From assembly GCA_041485885.1 (NCBI GenBank), contig JBGPKL010000005.1:62001-126000 (forward strand): a stretch of 64,000 nt of DNA, written 5' to 3'. Source of the DNA: JACQFZ01 sp041485885. Its GTDB lineage: Bacteria > Pseudomonadota > Gammaproteobacteria > Acidiferrobacterales > Sulfurifustaceae. Shown here piece by piece: positions 24,498-32,477 of the stretch. Positions within the stretch are counted from its first letter, which is position 1. The number at the start of each line of letters is the position of its first letter. The translations under genes and the position numbers were made by a program. The notes under the pieces are model-generated. The model worked only from the letters and a program-made list of their open reading frames with translations. It was not told the DNA's origin and ran no database searches.

Positions 24498-24701
24498 TCA
24501 GCGATCCGTCTGCACTTGATTGAACCGCGCGACCAGCCGCTCCTGCTGTTGCGGGGAGTGCTGCTTCTCGATCAACGGATCGATCGCACCTTTGTACACG
24601 CCCGGCTTGTGCAGCGTGACGTCCGAAGAATCGGAGCAACCGCTCGCCGCAAACGCGACGCCGACTATTACAACGCCAAGCATTACCGACTTTATGCGCA
24701 T
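24498..24701 (-). CDS. Small lipoprotein in fdh operon (67 aa)
   Basis: The protein has 67 residues from the ATG at 24701, which has GGGAG six bases upstream; the ATG two codons earlier overlaps that site. The lipobox is Ala-Ala-Ser-Gly-Cys with Cys22. The mature part has Lys-Pro-Gly-Val-Tyr-Lys-Gly-x-Ile-Asp-Pro-Leu, then a charged amphipathic helix. It lies between the beta-subunit gene and the second lipoprotein gene on the same strand. No function can be assigned. Confidence 0.7.
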   Translation of the reverse strand: MRIKSVMLGVVIVGVAFAASGCSDSSDVTLHKPGVYKGAIDPLIEKQHSPQQQERLVARFNQVQTDR

Positions 24702-24734
24702 TGCCATCTCCCAGGAGACGCCGCTTGTGGCACC

Positions 24735-25319
24735 CTAAGCCTTGTATGCCGTCTCCCAACCCCACGTCTGCGGACGGCCGCCGCGCTTCAGCACGCGCTT
24801 GCGGTAGATGTCGGCAACGATATCGCCATCGCCCGCAACCAGCGCCTTCGTTGCGCACATCTCGGCGCAGAGCGGGAGCTTGCCTTCGGCGATGCGGTTG
24901 CGCCCGTACTTTTTGAACTCTGCGGGCGAGTTGTCTTCTTCCGGGCCGCCGGCGCAGAACGTGCATTTGTCCATCTTGCCGCGCACGCCGAAGGCGGAGG
25001 CCTGCGGATATTGCGGCGCGCCGAACGGGCAGGCGTAGAAGCAATAGCCGCAGCCGATGCAAAGATCTTTGTTGTGCAGCACGACGCCGTCGGGTGTCGT
25101 ATAGAAACAATCGACCGGGCAGACAGCGGCGCACGGTGCGTCGGTGCAGTGCATGCACGCGACCGAGATCGATTTCTCTCCCGGCACGCCGTCGTCGAGC
25201 GTCACCACACGGCGGCGGTTCACACCCCACGGGACTTCGTGCTCGTTCTTGCACGCGGTCACGCAACCGTTGCACTCGATGCAGCGCTCGGCGTCACAGA
25301 GGAATTTCATTCTTGCCAT
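24735..25319 (-). CDS. Formate dehydrogenase beta subunit (Fe-S electron transfer)
   Basis: The protein has 194 residues. Cysteine groups Cys-Ile-Glu-Cys-Asn-Gly-Cys, Cys-Met-His-Cys-x-x-x-Pro-Cys, Cys-Ile-Gly-Cys-Gly-Tyr-Cys and Cys-Thr-Phe-Cys with Cys-Ala-Glu-Met-Cys predict four [4Fe-4S] clusters. It relays electrons from the alpha subunit to cytochrome b (gamma). There is no signal peptide, so it is presumably exported in complex with the Tat substrate alpha subunit. It starts 13 bases after the alpha-subunit stop. Confidence 0.94.
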   Translation of the reverse strand: MARMKFLCDAERCIECNGCVTACKNEHEVPWGVNRRRVVTLDDGVPGEKSISVACMHCTDAPCAAVCPVDCFYTTPDGVVLHNKDLCIGCGYCFYACPFGAPQYPQASAFGVRGKMDKCTFCAGGPEEDNSPAEFKKYGRNRIAEGKLPLCAEMCATKALVAGDGDIVADIYRKRVLKRGGRPQTWGWETAYKA

Positions 25320-25332
25320 GATCGTCTCCTCG

Positions 25333-28245
25333 TTAGGCCGGCCGCACGCGGCACAGCGTGGTCTTGGTTTCCTGCATCATCGTCACGGCGTCGTAGCCGT
25401 AGGTCGTCGCGGTGTTGACCGCTTCGCCCAAAACGTACGGGTCCGCACCCGGCGGATATTTCGATCGCAGATCCTGGCCCTGGAAATGACCGCCGAAGTG
25501 GAACGGGCTCCACACGGTGCCCGCCGCAACGCGCCGCGTGACCATCGCCATGACTTTGATCTTGCCTCCCTCCGGACCTTCCACCCAAACCATCTGACCG
25601 TCTTTGACCTTGACGTTGTTCGCGTCGACCGGATTGATCTCGACGAACATATTCTGCTGTAGCTCGGCGAGCCACGGATTCGACCGCGTCTCATCGCCCC
25701 CGCCTTCGTACTCGGTGAGTCGTCCGCTCGAAAGCACGAGCGGAAAATCTTTCGAGTAGTCCTTCGCCTGGATCGACGCGAAACGCGTCGGCAAGCGCAA
25801 GAAAACTTTCCGATCGGCATACGTCGGGTATTTCGCGACCAAGTCGTAACGCGGCGTATACAGCGGCTCGCGGTGCACCGGCACCGGATCGGGAAGCTCC
25901 CACGATTTCGCGCGCGCCTTGCCGTTGCCGAACGGCGCGCAACCGTGCTTGATCGCGACGCGGATGATGCCGCCCGACAAATCGATTTTCCAGTTCACCG
26001 CGTCCGGCTTGTCGCCGCCGATCTTCAGGATCGTGTCGAGCTCGCGCTTGGTGAGATCCTTATCCCATCCGAGCTTCTTCAAAACGCCGTAGCTGAATTC
26101 GGGATAACCGTCCTTGATCTCCGCGCCCACCGAGTAACTATTCTCGGCGAGCATATTGACGCCGTCTTTCTCAACGCCCCAGTTCGCTCGGAAGTTCAAT
26201 CCGCCCTTCGACACCGGCTTACTGGTGTCGTAGAGCAGCGGTGTGCCCGGGTGCTTCAATTGCGGCGTGCCCCAGCACGGCCACGGCAGGCCATAGTATT
26301 CGCCGCTACAGGGACCGCCTTCGCCGACAAGCGTCGTCGTGTTGAACGTGCCCCAATTCTGCTGGTGCAGCTTCAAGCGCTCTGGGCTCTGACCGCTGTA
26401 ACCGATGGTCCAGGTGCCGAGGTTGATTTCGCGCAGCGTGTCCTCGAGGTTGGGATCGTTGTTTTCCACGCGGATCTTTTTGAACATCTGCTTCTCGAAC
26501 CCGAGCTTCTTCGCCAGCAGATACATGATCTCTTGGTCGGTTTTGCATTCGAACACCGGCGCGATCACGCGCTCGCGCCATTGCAGCGAGCGGTTCGACG
26601 CCGTCACCGAGCCGTAGGTCTCGAACTGCGTCGTCGCCGGCAGCAACCACACGTTGTTCTTGCGATCGTGCATGACGGCCGATACGGTTGGGTACGGATC
26701 AATGATGACCAGACTATCGAGTTTCTCGAACGCCTTCTTGTTGTTCGGCCCGCGGCTCTGGCTGTTCGGCGCCATACCCATGAAGATCACCATTTTGAGC
26801 GGGCTCTTCTGCGTGACGTTCGCCGGGTCTTCGAGCACGGCGTCCGCCCAGCGCGAAACGGTAAGGCCGGCCATTTCCATCGGCTTGATCTTGCCGCCCT
26901 TGCCGTCGTCGTACTCGGCCGGATCGAAGCGATCCTTCAGCCAGTCGTAGTCGACGTCCCACACGCGCGTCCAATGCTTCCACGCGCCTTCGGTGATGCC
27001 GTAGTAACCCGGCAACGATTGTCCGTTCGGACCGACGTCGGTCGCGCCTTGCACGTTGTCGTGACCGCGATAGATGTTGGAGCCGCCGCCCGATTTTCCG
27101 ACGTTGCCGAGCGCGAGCTGGAACGCGTTATACGAACGCACGTTGGCGGTGCCGTGATGATGCTGCGTGCCGCCCATGCACCAGACGAGCGTGCTCGGGC
27201 GATTCTTTGCCATGATCTCGGCGACCTTGAGGATTTGCTCCTTCGGCGCGCCGGTGATATCTGCCACGACGTCGGGCGTGTAGTTCTTCACGGTCGCGCG
27301 CACATCGTCCATGCCGTAAACGCGATTTTTGATGTATTCCTTATCTTCCCAACCGTTCTCGAACACGTACCATAGCAAGCCCCACATGAACGCCGTGTCG
27401 GTACCGGAGCGGATACGCACGTAGTAATCCGCGTGCGCCGCGGTGCGGGTGAAGCGTGGATCGACGACGATGATCTTGGAGCCGTTCTCCTTGCCGCGCA
27501 GCACGTGCTGCATCGCGACCGGATGCGCCTCGGCCGCGTTGCTGCCGATAAAGAGCATCGCCTTGCAGTTGTGCTGATCGTTATAAGAATTGGTCATCGC
27601 GCCGTAGCCGAAATTGGCCGCAGTGCCGGCAACCGTCGTCGAGTGGCAAATACGCGCTTGGTGATCGCAATTGTTCGAGCCCCAGAACGCGAAGAATTTA
27701 CGTTGCAGATACGACTGCTCGTTGTTGTGCTTCGAGCCGCCGGTCATGAACACCGCATCCGGCCCGTATTGCTTACGCAGCGACAGCATCTTGTCGCCGA
27801 CTTCGTTGATCGCCTGCTCCCAGGAGAGGCGCGTCCACTTGCCGTCGACGAGCTTCATCGGATATTTCAACCGGCGCTCGCCGTGTCCATGCTCGCGCAC
27901 CGACGCGCCCTTCGCGCAATGCGCGCCGAGATTGAACGGATGATCGAACGCCGGCTCCTGCCCGATCCACACGCCGTCCTGAACTTCGGCGATGATGCCG
28001 CAGCCGACGGAGCAGTGCGTGCAGATCGTGCGCACCGTCTTGATCTCGGCCTTCGGATCGACTTCGGCGGCCGTCTTCGCTTCGGTTTTCCGCATCATCG
28101 AAAACGGCAACGCCGTGGCCGCGGCGATGCCGCCCGCCGCGATGCCTGACCGTCGTAGGAACGTGCGCCGATCGATCGCGCCGGCAACCGTGGAAGTTTC
28201 GGCACCCGCGTGCGGATGGCCGTTCTGCTTTTTGATTAGCTTCAT
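25333..28245 (-). CDS. Formate dehydrogenase alpha subunit (Mo/W-bis-MGD)
   Basis: The protein has 970 residues. A Tat signal with Asp25-Arg-Arg-Thr-Phe-Leu is followed by the [4Fe-4S] motif Cys75, Cys78, Cys82, Cys110. The metal ligand is Cys200 in Ile-Cys-His-Ser-Thr-Thr-Val-Ala-Gly, next to the catalytic His201; it is cysteine, not selenocysteine. It oxidises formate to CO2 in the periplasm. The adjacent tungstate-type transporter leaves open whether the metal is W or Mo. AGGAGA lies before the ATG. The gene sits between the FDHtat gene and the beta subunit, the standard FDH3 order. Confidence 0.96.
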   Translation of the reverse strand: MKLIKKQNGHPHAGAETSTVAGAIDRRTFLRRSGIAAGGIAAATALPFSMMRKTEAKTAAEVDPKAEIKTVRTICTHCSVGCGIIAEVQDGVWIGQEPAFDHPFNLGAHCAKGASVREHGHGERRLKYPMKLVDGKWTRLSWEQAINEVGDKMLSLRKQYGPDAVFMTGGSKHNNEQSYLQRKFFAFWGSNNCDHQARICHSTTVAGTAANFGYGAMTNSYNDQHNCKAMLFIGSNAAEAHPVAMQHVLRGKENGSKIIVVDPRFTRTAAHADYYVRIRSGTDTAFMWGLLWYVFENGWEDKEYIKNRVYGMDDVRATVKNYTPDVVADITGAPKEQILKVAEIMAKNRPSTLVWCMGGTQHHHGTANVRSYNAFQLALGNVGKSGGGSNIYRGHDNVQGATDVGPNGQSLPGYYGITEGAWKHWTRVWDVDYDWLKDRFDPAEYDDGKGGKIKPMEMAGLTVSRWADAVLEDPANVTQKSPLKMVIFMGMAPNSQSRGPNNKKAFEKLDSLVIIDPYPTVSAVMHDRKNNVWLLPATTQFETYGSVTASNRSLQWRERVIAPVFECKTDQEIMYLLAKKLGFEKQMFKKIRVENNDPNLEDTLREINLGTWTIGYSGQSPERLKLHQQNWGTFNTTTLVGEGGPCSGEYYGLPWPCWGTPQLKHPGTPLLYDTSKPVSKGGLNFRANWGVEKDGVNMLAENSYSVGAEIKDGYPEFSYGVLKKLGWDKDLTKRELDTILKIGGDKPDAVNWKIDLSGGIIRVAIKHGCAPFGNGKARAKSWELPDPVPVHREPLYTPRYDLVAKYPTYADRKVFLRLPTRFASIQAKDYSKDFPLVLSSGRLTEYEGGGDETRSNPWLAELQQNMFVEINPVDANNVKVKDGQMVWVEGPEGGKIKVMAMVTRRVAAGTVWSPFHFGGHFQGQDLRSKYPPGADPYVLGEAVNTATTYGYDAVTMMQETKTTLCRVRPA

Positions 28246-28286
28246 CGCTACGTCTCCTGCCGATTAGCGCTTCGATACGGTACGGT

Positions 28287-28493
28287 TCAAAACTGCGCGG
28301 TCTTGTAATACTCGAGCACGTGGGGCGTCTCTTGATAGCCTTGCGACTGCGCTTTCGGCTTATGCGCCGGCTTCTCCTTCTGCTCCGGCGCCGCCACGAC
28401 GGCGCCGCTCGCCACCGCCACTGCCGCCGCGCCGCTTCCGATCAGCGCGCCCTTCAGAAACTGCCGGCGCTTTTCATTCGTACGCTGGGTCAT
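28287..28493 (-). CDS. FDHtat: small twin-arginine formate dehydrogenase-region protein
   Basis: The 68-residue protein has a Tat-like signal (Arg-Arg-Gln-Phe-Leu-Lys-Gly-Ala, then Gly/Ala/Val-rich hydrophobic stretch) and a short mature part ending His-Val-Leu-Glu-Tyr-Tyr-Lys-Thr-Ala. This is the known tiny protein found just upstream of FDH3 alpha subunits. The ATG at 28493 has GAGGAG six bases upstream. It may help targeting or assembly of the complex. Confidence 0.88.
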   Translation of the reverse strand: MTQRTNEKRRQFLKGALIGSGAAAVAVASGAVVAAPEQKEKPAHKPKAQSQGYQETPHVLEYYKTAQF

Positions 28494-28516
28494 GTTCGCT
28501 CCTCGTTTCCAGGACT

Positions 28517-29140
28517 TCATACCAACATCGAAAGATAGGTTCGCTCCACCTCGAGAAATCTCTCTCCGAGTAATCCAACCGCGCGATAAAAACTGGCCGA
28601 ACGCGCGCGCGCCAGATCGCCGAAAAATCGACCCATCCAAGGATCGATGTGCTTGTCGAAAAATTCCCGCTGCGTATCGAGATCGATCTCCGGGCTCGCC
28701 GCGATCAACCCCATCGTCTCGCACAGCGCCGCCGCGTGATCCTCGGGCTCGTGCACGTTTTCCTGCCGCTCGAATCCGAGACGCCTTAAATCGAGACGCA
28801 ACTCCGCGAGCGGCTTCTCCATCAGAAATCCGGTGACGTACCAGGAGCCGTAAGGCATCAGCTCTCCCCGAACGACACCGACGAAAAGTTCTTGATACTC
28901 GCTCTCGATCCCCGCCGCGTCGGCACGCGCCGCCGCTTGCTTGAGCACGCCCCAGGCCGCCGCCATGTCCGGTTCCACGTCCGCCACCGGTGGCTCGAGC
29001 CGCCGCAACACCTGCAACAACCCCTCATCGGGCGACCGCGCGAGCAATGTCCCGAGTAACGCGTACGCCTGCGCGCGCGCCTGGTCTTCGTTGCTCGGCG
29101 CAGCGACGCTGGTTTGCGGCTCCACGGTTTCGGTCATCAT
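28517..29140 (-). CDS. TorD/DmsD-family molecular chaperone for formate dehydrogenase
   Basis: The 207-residue, mostly alpha-helical cytoplasmic protein has the TorD-type patterns Tyr-x-x-Leu-Phe-Val-Gly and Gly-Ser-Trp-Tyr-Val-Thr-Gly-Phe-Leu-Met, plus the Glu-Pro-Glu-Asp-His motif typical of this family. It should bind the Tat signal of the alpha subunit and hold export until the cofactor is in place. Two adjacent ATGs (29140, 29137) are possible; GGAAG suits either. Confidence 0.9.
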   Translation of the reverse strand: MMTETVEPQTSVAAPSNEDQARAQAYALLGTLLARSPDEGLLQVLRRLEPPVADVEPDMAAAWGVLKQAAARADAAGIESEYQELFVGVVRGELMPYGSWYVTGFLMEKPLAELRLDLRRLGFERQENVHEPEDHAAALCETMGLIAASPEIDLDTQREFFDKHIDPWMGRFFGDLARARSASFYRAVGLLGERFLEVERTYLSMLV

Positions 29141-29254
29141 CGCTTCCGATTCCGCACGCGTGACGGAGCAATTACTAGACCACGAATTCTGTCCGTATTT
29201 GGGAAGCCGAGACCATCAAAAGACCACGGGAAGCAAAAAGTTTCAGTCGCGCTA

Positions 29255-29267
29255 GGACAAAATGTCC
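29255..29267. promoter_or_regulatory. Palindrome GGACA-AAA-TGTCC
   Basis: A perfect 5+5 inverted repeat in the 155-bp gap between the Fe-S protein gene and the TorD-like gene. It may be an operator for an internal fdh promoter; no matching promoter was recognised. Confidence 0.3.
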
Positions 29268-29294
29268 CGGGAGCGGTGTGTTTTGGCCGCCCGA

Positions 29295-30998
29295 TCACGT
29301 GATCTCCCGCTTCTGGTATTCGGACTTGAACATGTCGCGCACGCGGCAGTCGCCGCACATCTGGATGCGCTTGAGCGCCTCGGCGGACTGAAACATCCAG
29401 TGCGCCTGGAGCTTCTCCGTCATGCGGGTCATCATCTTTTGTGTCGCGAACGGCTTGCCGCACCCGATGCAGTGAAATGGCGCTTCTTCATACAGGACAC
29501 GCGTAGAGCGGCGCGCCTCCGGATCGTAGAGGTACCGCGCCGCGAGCGAGATGGCGTCCTCCGGGCAAGCCGTCTCGCACAAACCGCACTGCACGCAATT
29601 CCCTTCGATAAATTGAAGTTGAGGAATGTCGCCGCCGTCCGCCAGCGCGCCGGCGGGGCATACGCCGACGCATGACATACACAATGTGCAAGCGTCACGG
29701 TTCACGAAGATCTGACCGAAGGGAGCGCCCTGCGGCAACGGCGCCTCCGCGCGCGGCGCCGGGGCATGCAGATACAGGTGTTCGATGGCGAGCCGTAACG
29801 TGGTTCGCTTTTCATCGAAGACCGCGAACGCCGCCGGTGACCCGACCTTAGTCTTCGGCACGACCGCTAGCGCGGTAAGGACGTCTTCGTCTTCGCCGTC
29901 GAGCCAATCGATCATCGTCGGCGCGTATCCCATCCCCTCCAGGACCGCGCGCGTGTACGTGATCTGTGCTTCGACCTCGTCGCGCACGCGTCGCGGCGTC
30001 GCGAACGTCGGGAGCATGGACACCGCGTTCGCACCATGCGCCAGCGCGGCGAGCCAAACGTCCATCCCGACGCTTCCCAATTCGGCGATCTCGAGCGGGA
30101 TGACATGCTCGGGAAGCTCGGCCACCAGTTGCCGCACTCGCGTTCGGCCAGTTTCCGCGTCGTAGTAAAGGAGCGTCGGCGTTTCTCCACCCTGCTCGCG
30201 ATACGCGTTGAGCAACGCGGATATTTTCCGCAGATGATCGGAGACGCTGGGATAAACGTAGGTCATCGCCCCGGTCGGACAAGCCGTGGCGCAAACGCCC
30301 GCGCCTTGACACCGGTACGGATCGACCGCCACCTCGTCCAGCATGGAAATGATCGCGCCGGCGGGACACGCGTCGATGCAGCGCGTACAGCCGGTGACCC
30401 CGCTTGCGCCGTGCGCGCAAATGTCCGGGTTGTAATTGAAGAACCTGGGTTTGTCGAACTCGCCGACCATATCCGGAAGCTCGCCGAGCACCGATTCGAA
30501 TCGCGCGGCGTCTCCCTTCGGCGCGTAGTAACCAAAAGGAAGCAGCTCGTCTTGCATAAACGGCGACGCGCCGAGATCGAGCACGAGATCGAAGTGCGTG
30601 TGCGAACTGCCGAGCTTCTGCAACAGGTTCACCCCGCCTTGCGGCGGCGGCGCCGAGACGATAACCGCGAATTGTCCCAGATGCCCGGTGATTTGAATCA
30701 CCTTGTCGCGCAGCACGGCGATATCGGCCGACAGCGTCGCGAGCTGGTCGGCCGCTTCGCTCTTGTCGTTTGTCTCCTGTATCACGACCGTGCAGCGCAG
30801 CGTCGGATGCAGCCGCTTCGCCGCGACGACGGCGGCATCCGCCGGCCCGACGATCACGAGCGCACCGGTCGAGCGATACGATACGAGCGACGTAGGGCGC
30901 GCTTCGATCGCCGCAGCGGCGGCCAGCGCCGCAGCGCGCGCGCGGCCGTTCGTTCCGTTTTGCGGCAGTGCGATGTCGGCGGCTTGCGTTGCGATCAT
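29295..30998 (-). CDS. Multi-cluster 4Fe-4S ferredoxin-type protein of fdh operon
   Basis: The protein has 567 residues from the ATG at 30998; an open frame extends upstream but only through repeat DNA. There is no signal peptide. Two pairs of [4Fe-4S] motifs are seen: mid-protein (Cys-Thr-Arg-Cys-Ile-Asp-Ala-Cys-Pro and Cys-Gln-Gly-Ala-Gly-Val-Cys-Ala-Thr-Ala-Cys-Pro) and C-terminal (Cys-Thr-Leu-Cys-Met-Ser-Cys and Cys-Val-Gln-Cys-Gly-Leu-Cys). The tail has Cys-Ile-Gly-Cys-Gly-Lys-Pro and Cys-Gly-Asp-Cys, possibly one more metal site. This protein recurs with DUF3305/DUF3306 in FDH3 operons and probably acts in cytoplasmic electron transfer or cluster supply; its exact role is unknown. Confidence 0.88.
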   Translation of the reverse strand: MIATQAADIALPQNGTNGRARAAALAAAAAIEARPTSLVSYRSTGALVIVGPADAAVVAAKRLHPTLRCTVVIQETNDKSEAADQLATLSADIAVLRDKVIQITGHLGQFAVIVSAPPPQGGVNLLQKLGSSHTHFDLVLDLGASPFMQDELLPFGYYAPKGDAARFESVLGELPDMVGEFDKPRFFNYNPDICAHGASGVTGCTRCIDACPAGAIISMLDEVAVDPYRCQGAGVCATACPTGAMTYVYPSVSDHLRKISALLNAYREQGGETPTLLYYDAETGRTRVRQLVAELPEHVIPLEIAELGSVGMDVWLAALAHGANAVSMLPTFATPRRVRDEVEAQITYTRAVLEGMGYAPTMIDWLDGEDEDVLTALAVVPKTKVGSPAAFAVFDEKRTTLRLAIEHLYLHAPAPRAEAPLPQGAPFGQIFVNRDACTLCMSCVGVCPAGALADGGDIPQLQFIEGNCVQCGLCETACPEDAISLAARYLYDPEARRSTRVLYEEAPFHCIGCGKPFATQKMMTRMTEKLQAHWMFQSAEALKRIQMCGDCRVRDMFKSEYQKREIT

Positions 30999-31025
30999 GA
31001 GCGGCTCGCTAATGACACAACGGAC

Positions 31026-31117
31026 GAAACCGCAGATAAACGCGGATGAACGCGGATAGAGCAACAAATAAGGTTTGGTCCATTCATCCGCGTTTATCTG
31101 CGTTTATCTGCGGTTCC
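31026..31117. repeat. GCAGAT/GCGGAT hairpin repeat, copy 1
   Basis: The left arm is AACCGCAGATAAACGCGGAT and continues with GAACGCGGAT; the right arm (31085-31117) is its reverse complement with few changes. It can fold into a stem of about 30 bp. It occurs again at 46477-46573 and 47620-47749. Its right arm encodes the last residues of the DUF3306 protein. Confidence 0.85.
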
Positions 31118-31626
31118 TGATTCATATGAGTTTTCAAATCACCGGTTGCCGCTGCTTGCTCGCTCTCCCCGTTGACCAACGCGGACACGGCCGCTTCTTT
31201 CAGCTTCTGCGCCGCGCGCTCCATTTCTTCGCGCATCTCGTGAGTGATGGTCTTGCCGAGCGGCTCGAAGCCGTGGCAATCGTGGTATTCGCTATCGAGC
31301 GGGCATCGTTGATTGATGCTCGGAAGCAGAAACAGCTTGCGCAGCGCCTGCCGGCGCAATGTTTCGCTCACGCCGGATGACAAGAACACGCTGAAGTCGG
31401 ATTTCTCGTTCAACGACTCGATCGGCGGCATGTCGGCGTCGGTAAGCACGCTCTGCGGCGCCGGCGGTTCGGCGATCTCGACATCTTGCCCTGCAACCTC
31501 GGCCTCGCGCGCTTGCGTCTCCTGCTTGCGCCGCGACCAGCGATGGAGAAATGCTTCCTCGCGTTCGCCGGACACCTCCGCGGCGGGGACGACCTTTTCC
31601 TGCTCGTCGAGCTTGCGCTTACTCAT
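31084..31626 (-). CDS. DUF3306 domain protein of fdh operon
   Basis: The protein has 180 residues. The N-terminal Phe-Leu-His-Arg-Trp-Ser-Arg-Arg-Lys motif and the middle Asp-Phe-Ser-Val-Phe-Leu-Ser-Ser-Gly-Val-Ser-Glu-Thr-Leu-Arg-Arg-Gln-Ala-Leu block are DUF3306. It is probably a cytoplasmic assembly factor of formate dehydrogenase. The final residues after Asn-Gln-Glu-Pro-Gln-Ile-Asn-Ala are encoded by the hairpin repeat at 31085-31117, so the natural C-terminus has been replaced. It overlaps the DUF3305 gene by eight bases. Confidence 0.86.
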   Translation of the reverse strand: MSKRKLDEQEKVVPAAEVSGEREEAFLHRWSRRKQETQAREAEVAGQDVEIAEPPAPQSVLTDADMPPIESLNEKSDFSVFLSSGVSETLRRQALRKLFLLPSINQRCPLDSEYHDCHGFEPLGKTITHEMREEMERAAQKLKEAAVSALVNGESEQAAATGDLKTHMNQEPQINADKRG

Positions 31627-32128
31627 CGTCCGACATCCCGCGCTGGGTTTCGTGCTTGCGCTTCATCTTCGGCTCTTCGGGCACATAGTGTTCGAGCACG
31701 TAATGCTCGATGCAGCGGTACACGTCGGGCGGCATGGGCACGGAGTGCGTGTCATTCCCGGTTTCGCCGTGCGCCAGCGCGTCGATATATTCGGCGGTGA
31801 TCGAGCGCGGACATGGCTCGCCGGTGGATTCCTGGTGACAGTAGATATAAAGACTCGGGTTTTGGCCGATGAGGTTGTAGTAGTAGCTGTCGGCCTCGGA
31901 TGGACGCAGCCGCAACACCAACCCGGTCCAGAGATACTGCTCGCCGTCCGGCGCCGACCGTAACACGGTGCGAGCGAGCTTGCCGCGATCCTGCGACGAC
32001 CCCGCCACGACACCGACGACGCGCCAACGCTCGCTGATCCATTTGTTGTCGGTGACCGGCTCACGCGCCGTGATCACCGCCAACGGAATCTGATCCACCA
32101 CCACGCCGCTCGTTTCGGAAACCGGCAT
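31619..32128 (-). CDS. DUF3305 domain protein of fdh operon
   Basis: The 169-residue soluble protein has the DUF3305 core Trp-Ile-Ser-Glu-Arg-Trp-Arg-Val-Val-Gly-Val and Leu-Trp-Thr-Gly-Leu-Val-Leu-Arg-Leu. It is the first gene of the operon; the sigma-54 promoter ends about 40 bases upstream of its ATG. The role is unknown, presumed maturation or regulation of formate dehydrogenase. Confidence 0.86.
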   Translation of the reverse strand: MPVSETSGVVVDQIPLAVITAREPVTDNKWISERWRVVGVVAGSSQDRGKLARTVLRSAPDGEQYLWTGLVLRLRPSEADSYYYNLIGQNPSLYIYCHQESTGEPCPRSITAEYIDALAHGETGNDTHSVPMPPDVYRCIEHYVLEHYVPEEPKMKRKHETQRGMSDDE

Positions 32129-32167
32129 ATCGGTTATGGTCTGTAGAGCTGAAGTCGCCCTAAGGAG

Positions 32168-32182
32168 GCAAAGAGCATACCA
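32168..32182 (-). promoter_or_regulatory. Sigma-54 promoter of fdh operon
   Basis: Read on the minus strand the sequence is TGGTATGCTCTTTGC. GG and GC are separated by exactly ten bases, and TTTGC matches the -12 element well; the -24 element differs from TGGCACG at two positions. The predicted transcript would start about 28 bases before the DUF3305 ATG. Confidence 0.68.
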
Positions 32183-32276
32183 GTCCCCGAGTTCCGAAAA
32201 CTACCTCGATAAATGAATTTCCCGCTCAAGCAGAGCAAGCTACTGGTACAAAAAAACACATCGACGCTGACCATGG

Positions 32277-32287
32277 GTCATTTTGAC
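32277..32287. promoter_or_regulatory. Putative activator site upstream of fdh operon
   Basis: GTCATTTTGAC matches the GTCA-N3-TGAC palindrome found at 14444 (GTCAAATTGAC) and, with one change, at 14474 in front of tupA. It lies about 120 bases upstream of the predicted fdh transcription start, in the usual range of an NtrC-type enhancer. It also lies in the leader of fdhD. Confidence 0.5.
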
Positions 32288-32477
32288 TCAACCGTTTGCG
32301 ATCCGCTTCCCTTCTCGATCGCTCGTTTCGCGTGGTTACAGCGGACTTTTTTCGATCGAAGAGACACCGTGTCGCGGTATGTTTCTTGCTGTCCACCGCT
32401 CGCGCATCCGGAACTACGTCCGACAGAATCGTGCAGACCATTGTCTCGCAACATATGAACCTCTCCGGCGACCAAGC

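Noticed and set aside
25873..27375. A 500-codon plus-strand frame opposite the formate dehydrogenase alpha gene
   Set aside because: It is antisense to a highly conserved enzyme gene, and its composition is typical of the complementary frame.
32283..32477. Upstream extension of fdhD to an ATG at 32283
   Set aside because: The extra 65 residues do not resemble FdhD and lie over the regulatory region between fdhD and the fdh operon.
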